Source: JADLGL01 sp964611195
Lineage (GTDB): Bacteria > Pseudomonadota > Alphaproteobacteria > Rhizobiales > Kaistiaceae
Assembly: GCA_964611195.1 (NCBI GenBank)
Contig: CAZSXA010000054.1
Location: 1 to 12,409, forward strand
Length of the DNA stretch: 12,409 nucleotides
Direction: 5' to 3'
Shown here: positions 6,558 through 12,409 of the stretch, in pieces
How positions within the stretch are numbered: the first letter of the stretch is position 1
Layout of the letters: every line of letters starts with the position of its first letter
The notes under the pieces: generated by a model
The model's database searches: none
What the model saw: only the letters and a program-made list of their open reading frames with translations
Told to the model about the DNA's origin: nothing
Program-made: the position numbers and the translations under genes

Positions 6558-7308
6558 CTAGCTGCTGGAGGAACTCCGCTCTTCCTCCTCGTCTTCCTCC
6601 TCGTCTTCCTCCTCGTCTTCCTCCTCGTCTTCCTCCTCGTCTTCCTNNNNNNNNNNNNNNNNNNNNNNNNNNNNNNNNNNNNNNNNNNNNNNNNNNNNNN
6701 NNNNNNNNNNNNNNNNNNNNNNNNNNNNNNNNNNNNNNNNNNNNNNCCTCGTCTTCCTCCTCGTCTTCCTCCTCGTCTTCCTCCTCGTCTTCCTCCTCGT
6801 CCTCTTCCTCTTCCTCTTCCTCGTCCTCTTCCTCGTCCTCTTCCTCGTCCTCTTCCTCGTCTTCCTCCTCGTCCTCTTCCTCGGCTTCCTCCTCGTCCTC
6901 TTCCTCGTCCTCTTCCTCGTCCTCCTCCTCGTCTTCCTCCTCGTCCTCTTCCTCGTCTTCCTCCTCGTCCTCTTCCTCGTCTTCCTCCTCGTCTTCCTCC
7001 TCGTCCTCTTCCTCGTCTTCCTCCTCTTCCTCGTCTTCCAGTTCGTCCTCGATCTCGTCGATCAGAGCGTCGATAAAGTCGTCCGCTTCATCCTGGGGAA
7101 CGGAGATTTGGAACGGCTGCCCGTTGACGATGACCTGGACAATGAAGGTCCCATCCGGCGCGACCTCGGCCGACTCGACGACGTAGCCAAGGTCGGTGAG
7201 ACGGGCCAGGAAATCGTCGAGCGAAAGCGTTGACGCCGACACCGAAAGGGACAACGCGCCGAGGGCGAAAACACTCGCCATTAGCTTGGAACGCAGTGGA
7301 TGCTTCAT
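6558..7308 (-). CDS. Secreted hyperacidic DEEE-repeat protein (interrupted by assembly gap)
   Basis: Hypothetical exported protein. The ATG at 7308 has a perfect AGGAGG six bases upstream. Residues 1-25 form a Sec signal peptide (KHPLRSK basic end, hydrophobic ASVFALGALSLS, cleavage after VSA). Residues 28-83 (LSLDDFLARLTDLGYVVESAEVAPDGTFIVQVIVNGQPFQISV and on) form a small alpha/beta unit faintly like a PepSY half-domain. From about residue 91 almost every residue is Asp or Glu, in DEEE units. After the gap the repeat resumes and the protein ends in RSSSSS at TAG 6558-6560. With the 100 N taken literally the frame would break, but both flanks join in phase if the real gap is a whole number of 12-bp units. 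It may be a periplasmic or surface polyanion that binds cations; function unknown. Confidence 0.75.
6579..7038 (-). repeat. 12-bp tandem repeat GACGAGGAGGAA encoding DEEE
   Basis: Minus-strand array of 12-bp units. Copies next to the gap (6579-6646 and 6747-about 6800) are essentially identical. Copies nearer the gene start (about 6800-7038) differ mainly by GAA/GAG exchanges or Asp/Glu changes, with a single alanine substitution. Identical copies are the likely cause of the assembly break. Confidence 0.95.
6647..6746. other. Assembly gap (100 N)
   Basis: One hundred undetermined bases in the middle of the tandem repeat. One codon base remains on the right and two on the left, and the joined codon keeps the DEEE phase if the missing length is a multiple of 12, so 100 is a placeholder size. 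Confidence 0.97.
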
Positions 7309-7479
7309 GGGTGGCCTCCTTGGGGAATCACAAAACGGATGGGCCGAGAGCATGCCGATCCCGACTGTCCGGTTCATGACTCTAGTCAAGTGAGGCGGTT
7401 ATCGGCGGCGATAGCGCGGGTTATGGCTAGCGATCCGTAACCGTGGCAAACGAGGTTGTCCTCCCCCGCGAATCCCGCC

Positions 7480-9255
7480 TCAGAACGGCCAGACCAGAAC
7501 GATCATCGGCACCGAAACGGCGAGGATGACGAGTTCCAGCGGCAGGCCCATCCGCCAGTAGTCGGTAAAGGCGTAACCGCCGGGACCCATCACCAGCGTG
7601 TTGTTGTGGTGGCCGATCGGCGTCAGGAAGGCGCTGGACGCCGCGATGGCGACGCCCATCAGGAACGGGTCCGGGCTCGTGCCCAGCCCGTCCGCGACTT
7701 CGAGCGCGACCGGCGCCACCACCACGGCGGTCGCCGAATTGTTGAGGACGTCGGTCAGCGCCATCGTCGCGATCATCAGGATCAGGAGTATCAGTACCTC
7801 CGGCAGCCCCTCCCCGGCGCCGAGCAGGAGATCGGCGATCACCTCCGAGCCGCCCGTCGACTGCAGCGCCGCCCCGAGCGGCAGCAGTGATCCGATAAGG
7901 ACGATCACGGGCCACTCGATCGAGGTGTAGACCTCCTTCGATGGCACGATTCCGAGAAGCACGTAGAGCACGACCGCGATCGCCAGCGCCGCCGCGATCG
8001 GGATCAGCCCGGTGGTCGCGGCGATGATGCCGAGCACGAAAATGCCTGCGGCAAGGCCGGCGCGCGGCGCCTGGCTTACCTGCACGGCGCGAGGCGCCAG
8101 CGAAACCAGCGCGAGGCTGTGGGTGGCGTCGGCGAGTTGATCGGGCGTGCCGATAAGGAGGAGGATATCGCCGGCCTCGATGCGCTCCTGACGGACGCGA
8201 CCGGCAATGCGCTGGCCGCGCCGCGAGATGCCGAGGAGAACGACGCCGTGACGGCGGGCGAGCCGGAAGCTTTGCGCCGACCGCCCAAGGAACAGCGAGC
8301 CGGGCTGCACGACGGCCTCGATCAGGGCGAGGTTGTCGGCGGGCTCTGCGGCCTGCTGGTCGGGCTCGAAGAATTCGAGGCCGAGCGAAGTCTTGAGCTT
8401 GTCGAGGCTGTCCGGCGTCGCCTCGACGACGAGAACATCGCCGGGCCGGACGATATTGGTGCGCGCCCGGCCAGGAAGCCGGCGGCCCTTGCGGACGAGG
8501 CCGAGGATGACGGCGTCGGCATCGTCGGCCGCCTCGTCGAGTTCCATCACCAGCCGGCCGATCGCGTCCGAGCCTTCAGGGACGGCAAGCTCCGCGATGT
8601 AGTCGGTGATGCGTCGCAGCTCTTCGACCTGGTTGGCGTCGAGCGCCCGCTGCGGGATCAGCCGCCAGCCGACCAGCGCAACAAAGGCAACGCCGGCCAC
8701 GGCAACGACGAGGCCGACCGGCGTGAAGTCGAACATCGAGAACGGCTCGCCGAGGGCGTCGGCGCGGAACTGCGCGATGATGATGTTCGGCGGCGTCCCG
8801 ATCAGCGTGATCAGACCGCCCAGCATGGTGGCGAAGGCGAGCGGCATCAGCGTCGCCGCCGGCGGCCGCTTCTCCTTGGCCGCCGCCTGAAGCTCCACCG
8901 GCATCAGCAGCGTCAGCGCCGCGACGTTGTTGACGAAGGCCGAGAGCGCCGCGCCGACGCCGCCCATTACCGCGATATGCGCCGAGACGCGCCGGCCCTG
9001 ATTGACCACCGATCGCGAGATCCAGTCGACCGCGCCTGAATTGCTGAGCCCGCGCGAGACGATGAACACCAGCGCAACGATGATCGTCGCCGGATGGCCG
9101 AAGCCGGCGAAGGCGGCGTCGATGTCGATGATGCCGAGCACCACCGCCAGGATCAGCGCGCCGAAGGCAGCGAGGTCGTAGCGCAGACGCCCCCAGATCA
9201 GGAGGCCGAGCACCAGCGCGAACAGGCTGAACAGCGCAATCTGATCGAAATCCAT
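7480..9255 (-). CDS. SLC13-family permease with two RCK_C (TrkA-C) domains
   Basis: 591-residue inner-membrane carrier of the divalent anion/sodium symporter class (SLC13/DASS), which moves dicarboxylates, sulfate or similar anions. The N-terminal half has several transmembrane helices and the signature pair SAFVNNVAALTLLMP (residues 105-119) and LIGTPPNIIIA (151-161). The soluble centre holds two RCK_C units (about 218-290 and 308-385), each ending in a GDVLVVEATPD- or GDILLLIGTPD-like strand; such domains bind a regulatory ligand. The C-terminal half repeats the fold with TDVLNNSATAVVVAP (501-515) and FLTPIGHHNN (543-552), the two hairpins that line the substrate site. The ATG at 9255 (MDFDQIALF) matches homologues; ATG 9315 would add 20 polar residues. 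Neither start has a clear ribosome site. The substrate cannot be read from sequence. Confidence 0.9.
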   Translation of the reverse strand: MDFDQIALFSLFALVLGLLIWGRLRYDLAAFGALILAVVLGIIDIDAAFAGFGHPATIIVALVFIVSRGLSNSGAVDWISRSVVNQGRRVSAHIAVMGGVGAALSAFVNNVAALTLLMPVELQAAAKEKRPPAATLMPLAFATMLGGLITLIGTPPNIIIAQFRADALGEPFSMFDFTPVGLVVAVAGVAFVALVGWRLIPQRALDANQVEELRRITDYIAELAVPEGSDAIGRLVMELDEAADDADAVILGLVRKGRRLPGRARTNIVRPGDVLVVEATPDSLDKLKTSLGLEFFEPDQQAAEPADNLALIEAVVQPGSLFLGRSAQSFRLARRHGVVLLGISRRGQRIAGRVRQERIEAGDILLLIGTPDQLADATHSLALVSLAPRAVQVSQAPRAGLAAGIFVLGIIAATTGLIPIAAALAIAVVLYVLLGIVPSKEVYTSIEWPVIVLIGSLLPLGAALQSTGGSEVIADLLLGAGEGLPEVLILLILMIATMALTDVLNNSATAVVVAPVALEVADGLGTSPDPFLMGVAIAASSAFLTPIGHHNNTLVMGPGGYAFTDYWRMGLPLELVILAVSVPMIVLVWPF

Positions 9256-9318
9256 GAGGACCGTCGGGCTGGTGGCGTTGACGTCGGCCGCCGTTTGACC
9301 GGGCGGCGAACGCATTGC

Positions 9319-9340
9319 GCCGGCAGTTTGTCTCGCCGGC
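9319..9340. repeat. Inverted repeat between the aidB-like and permease genes
   Basis: GCCGGC at 9319-9324 and 9335-9340 can pair across a 10-nt loop, just after the end of the acyl-CoA dehydrogenase gene. No T tract follows. It may attenuate read-through into the permease gene 112 bp downstream, but this is weak. Confidence 0.25.
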
Positions 9341-9366
9341 TTGGGTCGCGCAAACGGCCGAAGTGC

Positions 9367-11010
9367 TTACTGGTTGGGGCAGACGAAGTCGAGTATGCCG
9401 CGCGCGTCGAAGCGGGAATCGAGCATTCCGTAGGTCGTCCGCCATCCCTTGCCGAGCCGGGTGTCGAGGAAGGCGTCGCCAACCTCGGCCGGAAAGCTGT
9501 GATGAAGCGTCGCCGCCGCAACGGTAAGCGCCAGTTGCTCGGTCAGCACCCGGGCCGAACCCTCGTCGGCGAGCGCCACCGCGGTCGCGGCGCGGAGGAT
9601 GTTGAGCGTTGCCTTGGCGCTGCCGCCGAGCGAATCCTCGCAGACCGCGAGCACCGCATCGAGGGGGTCGGAACTCTTGCCGAGCATCCTGAGGATGTCG
9701 AGACAAAGGACGTTTCCCGGGCCGTCGGCGATCGCCAGCGAGGCAGCGTCGCGATAGAGCCGCGGCAGCCGGCTCTCCTCGACCGCGCCGTTGGCACCGA
9801 CGGTTTCCATCATCTCGGCGATGACCGAGGGCGCGGACTTCACCACCCAGTACTTCGCCGCCGGCGTCATCAGCCGTGCGAAGTTCGCCTCGACCGGATC
9901 GTCGCCGGCGCGGTCGAGCGCCGAAGCGATGCGGAAGACCAGCGACGTCGCCGCGGTGACGTCGAGCGCGGCGTCGGCCAGCACGCGCGCCATCAGCGGT
10001 TGGTCGACGAGCAGCGCGCCGCCGACCGTCCGCCGGCGCGCATGGTGCACCGCCTCGGCCAGCGCCGCCCGCATCAGCGAGGAGGCGATTACCGCGTCGT
10101 CGAGGCGCGACAATGTCGAAACCTCGCGCAGCGTCGCCTCACCCTCTCCCGAACTGCCGAGCAGCCAGCCGGTCGCACCGTCGAGTTCGAGCTCCGCCGC
10201 AGCGGACGAGCGCGTGCCGAGCTTGTCCTTGAGCCGCATCATCCGAATGCGGTTGCGCGTGCCGTCGGCAAGGAAGCGCGGCACCAGCAGCGTCGACAGA
10301 CCCTCGCGCGTTTGCGCCAGCGTCACATAGGCATCGCTCATCGGCGCGTTGACGAACCACTTCGCCCCGGTGAGGCGATAGTTGGCGTCATTGCCGCCGC
10401 GCTCGGCCTTGGTTGCGATCAGCGAATGATCCGACCCCGCCTGCCGTTCGGTGAAGGCGAGCGACATGAGAATGCCGGCTTTCTGCGGCGCCGGCTTGTT
10501 GGTGGCGTCGTATTTGCGCGAGCGCACCATCGGCAGCCATTGCTCGGCGAGGCGCGGCGAATGCGCCAGTGCCGAGACCGCTGCATTGGTGGCCGAAAGC
10601 TGCAGGAGGTGCCCGGCGTCGACCTGGGCTGTGAGATAGAGCCGTGCGGCCCGCGCGAGGCTCCTGACCCGCCCTTCCGCGCCCGCCGCGTCCCACACCG
10701 AGCAGTGCAGGCCGGCCGCAACGCTACGCCGCATGAGCGCGTGATAGGCCGGGTGGTACTCGACATTGTCGATGCGGTTGCCCTGCGCATCATGGGTGCG
10801 GAGCGCTGGCGCCTGCTGGTTGGCGAGGCGCCCGAGTTCGAGCGTGTCGGTCGCGCCGAAGAACTGGCCGAGCCCGGACAGCACCTCCAGCGTCGCCGCG
10901 GGAACGTGCTCGGTCATGGCCGCAAGCACTGGATCCGACGCGAACAGGTTCACGTCGGCCGGAGCCGCTGGCAGGTTGCTGCCCTCAATCCTGTTGAATG
11001 CCCGACTCAT
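9367..11010 (-). CDS. AidB-like acyl-CoA dehydrogenase family protein
   Basis: 547-residue FAD-dependent protein of the AidB branch of acyl-CoA dehydrogenases, cytoplasmic. AidB of E. coli belongs to the adaptive response to alkylating agents and binds DNA. The branch-specific N-terminus is present: NLFASDPVL, LELGRLANQQAPALRTHDAQGNRIDNVEYHPAYHALM (residues 57-93). The flavin-binding region includes TERQAGSD (187-194) and YRLTGAKWFVNAPMSDAYVTLAQT (211-234). Next come RLKDKLGTRSS (259-269) and GANGAVEESRLPRLYRDA (405-422). At the active-site loop, where AidB and other family members carry an EG motif (WEGSGN), this protein has ADGPGN (428-433), so the usual catalytic glutamate appears to be aspartate. 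ATG 11010 follows GAGAG. It diverges from pyrB and lies upstream of the permease gene. The substrate, if any, is unknown. Confidence 0.88.
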   Translation of the reverse strand: MSRAFNRIEGSNLPAAPADVNLFASDPVLAAMTEHVPAATLEVLSGLGQFFGATDTLELGRLANQQAPALRTHDAQGNRIDNVEYHPAYHALMRRSVAAGLHCSVWDAAGAEGRVRSLARAARLYLTAQVDAGHLLQLSATNAAVSALAHSPRLAEQWLPMVRSRKYDATNKPAPQKAGILMSLAFTERQAGSDHSLIATKAERGGNDANYRLTGAKWFVNAPMSDAYVTLAQTREGLSTLLVPRFLADGTRNRIRMMRLKDKLGTRSSAAAELELDGATGWLLGSSGEGEATLREVSTLSRLDDAVIASSLMRAALAEAVHHARRRTVGGALLVDQPLMARVLADAALDVTAATSLVFRIASALDRAGDDPVEANFARLMTPAAKYWVVKSAPSVIAEMMETVGANGAVEESRLPRLYRDAASLAIADGPGNVLCLDILRMLGKSSDPLDAVLAVCEDSLGGSAKATLNILRAATAVALADEGSARVLTEQLALTVAAATLHHSFPAEVGDAFLDTRLGKGWRTTYGMLDSRFDARGILDFVCPNQ

Positions 11011-11079
11011 TACTCTCTATCGGCATCCTTTCGTGGCAAACACTTAGGCCAGTATGGTTAACGTTAGGTGCGAGCCGGA

Positions 11080-11096
11080 CAGCCTTGTCGAGGCTG
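11080..11096. repeat. Hairpin in the pyrB / aidB-like divergent region
   Basis: CAGCCT (11080-11085), loop TGTCG, AGGCTG (11091-11096): a perfect 6-bp stem 28 nt before the pyrB ATG. It could be an operator or a leader hairpin. No T run follows, so classical attenuation is not shown. A palindromic TAACGTTA lies nearby at 11059-11066. Confidence 0.3.
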
Positions 11097-11123
11097 GCCC
11101 GATTGCATATAGGGATCGCTTTG

Positions 11124-12083
11124 ATGAGCACCCGATCCGAATCCCCGGCCCGCCGTGAGCGGCGGCACCTTTTGGGGATAGCCGGACTCGGGCCGGGCGA
11201 GATCACCGCGCTCCTCGACCTGGCCGAAGCCGAGATCGTCGGCGACGACATCCTGCCACCGAAGAAGACGACGCTTCGTGGCCGGACGATGGTCAACCTC
11301 TTCTTCGAATCCTCCACCCGCACGCAATCGTCCTTCGAGCTCGCCGGCAAACGGCTTGGCGCCGACGTCATGAACATGTCGGTCGCCAGTTCATCGGTGA
11401 AAAAGGGCGAGACCCTGATCGATACGGCGATGACGCTGAACGCAATGCGGCCCGACATCCTCGTCGTCCGCCATCATTCGGCCGGCGCCGCCGAGCTCCT
11501 TGCCAAACAGGTCTCCTGCTCCGTCGTCAATGCCGGCGACGGCGCACATGAACACCCCACCCAGGCGCTGCTCGACGCGCTCACCATCCGCCGCCACAAG
11601 GGCGACATTCACGGTCTCGTCGTGGCGATCTGCGGCGACGTGCTGCACAGCCGCGTCGCCCGCTCCAACATCATTGCGCTGCAGGCCCTCGGCGCCCGTG
11701 TTCGCGTCGTCGGCCCGTCGAACCTGATGCCAGTTGCGATCGAGCGGATGGGCGTCGCGGTGTTCACCGCCATGGACGAAGGCCTCAAGGGCGCCGACGT
11801 CGTGATGATGCTCCGCCTTCAGCGCGAACGCATGCATGCCTCCTTCGTGCCATCGGCGCGCGAGTATTTCCGCTTCTACGGCCTCGACGCGGCGCGGCTC
11901 GCCCACGCCAAGCCGGACGCGCTGGTAATGCATCCCGGCCCGATCAATCGCGGTGTCGAGATCGCTTCCGACGTCGCCGACGGACCGCGAAGCCTCATCC
12001 GCGAGCAGGTCGAGATGGGCGTCGCGGTCCGCATGGCCGTGCTGCAATGGCTGGCGAGCGAGGAGACGGAGGGCGCGGCATGA
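11124..12083 (+). CDS. pyrB: Aspartate carbamoyltransferase catalytic subunit PyrB
   Basis: 319-residue enzyme of de novo pyrimidine synthesis, making N-carbamoyl-aspartate from carbamoyl phosphate and aspartate in the cytoplasm. The carbamoyl-phosphate site FFESSTRTQSSFELAGKRLG (STRT at residues 64-67) is intact, as are the lysine of SSSVKKGE (about 94), HHSAGAAELL (117-126), NAGDGAHEHPTQALLDAL (136-153) and the aspartate-side loop HPGPINRGVEI. Length is normal. The ATG at 11124 is chosen because AGGGA lies 8 nt upstream and the sequence starts like its family; the in-frame start at 10998 would overlap the divergent gene. No regulatory pyrI subunit is seen. In many relatives pyrC follows immediately; here a different ORF overlaps the stop codon. 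Confidence 0.96.
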   Translation: MSTRSESPARRERRHLLGIAGLGPGEITALLDLAEAEIVGDDILPPKKTTLRGRTMVNLFFESSTRTQSSFELAGKRLGADVMNMSVASSSVKKGETLIDTAMTLNAMRPDILVVRHHSAGAAELLAKQVSCSVVNAGDGAHEHPTQALLDALTIRRHKGDIHGLVVAICGDVLHSRVARSNIIALQALGARVRVVGPSNLMPVAIERMGVAVFTAMDEGLKGADVVMMLRLQRERMHASFVPSAREYFRFYGLDAARLAHAKPDALVMHPGPINRGVEIASDVADGPRSLIREQVEMGVAVRMAVLQWLASEETEGAA

Positions 12084-12409
12084 TCGGCAGCGTGGACGAC
12101 TTGAGGTTCCTCTACGATCAATCGATAGAAGTGTTCTTGAGACTACATTTCTACGCCACTGGAAGTGTGGACTTCGCATACGGAGATATTGACCTCGATT
12201 CAGACCTTTCTGGTCTTTCCGACCAGATGGCAAAAAGGGACCTGCTACTTTTGGCTGCTAACCTGAGAAACTTCTCAGATCGAACAAATAGCACCTCGCA
12301 CCTAAAAACCATTCGGCTTCAAGAGCACGAACTTTATCTCTCAGCTGGCCCTCCGTACAGCCAACCGAAGGGCAATTCGATAGATTTGTACAAGACACTT
12401 AGTAGGATT
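12080..12409 (+). CDS. Unrecognised low-GC ORF, 5' part only
   Basis: The frame opens at ATG 12080, overlapping the pyrB stop (ATGA), with GGAGGG six bases upstream inside the pyrB end. It stays open for all 110 codons to the window edge, starting MIGSVDDLRFLYDQSIEVFL and passing through DFAYGDIDLDSDLSGLSDQ and RDLLLLAANLRNFSDR. I do not recognise a family; it is clearly not the start of dihydroorotase. By my count about 46% of bases in 12121-12409 are G or C, far below pyrB, and codons such as AGA, CTA, TTG and ATA are common, unlike its neighbours. That suggests acquired DNA. The start could alternatively be a leftover of a native pyrC start fused to foreign sequence. Confidence 0.6.
   Translation, partial: MIGSVDDLRFLYDQSIEVFLRLHFYATGSVDFAYGDIDLDSDLSGLSDQMAKRDLLLLAANLRNFSDRTNSTSHLKTIRLQEHELYLSAGPPYSQPKGNSIDLYKTLSRI

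Noticed and set aside
6424..6646. Arg/Gly-rich C-terminus (GRRGGRRGG) obtained by reading the 100 N literally
   Set aside because: It arises only because the placeholder gap length is not a multiple of three. The other phase continues the DEEE pattern and stops at 6558-6560.
6579..7038. Possible CRISPR array
   Set aside because: Units are 12 bp and directly adjacent without spacers, and they encode a regular acidic peptide.
6467..7186. Plus-strand poly-serine open frame across the repeat
   Set aside because: It is the complement of the DEEE repeat. The minus frame has a perfect Shine-Dalgarno, a signal peptide and a clean in-phase end, while the plus frame has none of these.
7384..7389. TTGACT on the minus strand as a -35 for the acidic-protein gene
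   Set aside because: No acceptable -10 lies 16-18 nt downstream (the site at 17 nt reads AGTCGG).
9094..11061. Plus-strand open frame of 655 codons
   Set aside because: It spans the antisense strand of both the AidB-like gene and the permease N-terminus. The translation is rich in Arg, His and Gly with no domain, typical of a GC-driven shadow.
11085..11113. Promoter TTGTCG-N17-TATAGG for pyrB
   Set aside because: Both hexamers match only 4 of 6, and the -10 overlaps the AGGGA ribosome site, so the resulting mRNA would lack that site.

Overview
The window looks like chromosomal DNA of a high-GC alphaproteobacterium, most likely Hyphomicrobiales (Rhizobiales). The reasons are a DUF1153/SciP cell-cycle regulator with a CtrA-type box upstream, a small rhizobial-type phosphatidylethanolamine N-methyltransferase, an elongator tRNA-Met of alphaproteobacterial type, and gene sequences typical of the class. 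Two runs of N (10 and 100 bases) are scaffold gaps. Both lie inside minus-strand genes, and neither nominal length preserves the reading frame. Layout: (1) 1-1782, minus: one long gene, cut by the left edge and by the 10-N gap. It joins an N-terminal PAPS-type sulfotransferase domain to a C-terminal fucosyltransferase (GT11)-like glycosyltransferase domain. (2) 1959-2035, minus: tRNA-Met(CAT) with a clear sigma70 promoter. (3) 2298-3337, plus: a two-repeat DUF1508/YegP-like protein, then a bacterial lipocalin lipoprotein (Blc). (4) 3421-5285, minus: mnmA (tRNA 2-thiouridylase) followed 8 bp later by a PmtA-like methyltransferase. The best mnmA promoter implies a nearly leaderless message. (5) 5457-6427, plus: sciP, a 50-residue glycine-zipper membrane protein, and ruvX, whose GTG start overlaps the stop of the small gene. 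(6) 6558-7308, minus: a secreted, extremely acidic protein made mostly of a 12-bp/DEEE tandem repeat that has broken the assembly. (7) 7480-11010, minus: an SLC13-type permease with two RCK_C domains, and upstream of it an AidB-like acyl-CoA dehydrogenase. (8) 11124-12083, plus: pyrB, followed with an ATGA overlap by an unrecognised low-GC ORF that runs off the right edge where pyrC might be expected. Most of the window is housekeeping (tRNA modification, Holliday junction resolution, pyrimidine synthesis, cell-cycle control). The unusual parts are the sulfotransferase-glycosyltransferase fusion, the DEEE-repeat secreted protein, the glycine-zipper gene between sciP and ruvX, and the compositionally foreign ORF after pyrB. 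No insertion sequence, CRISPR array or integrase is visible.
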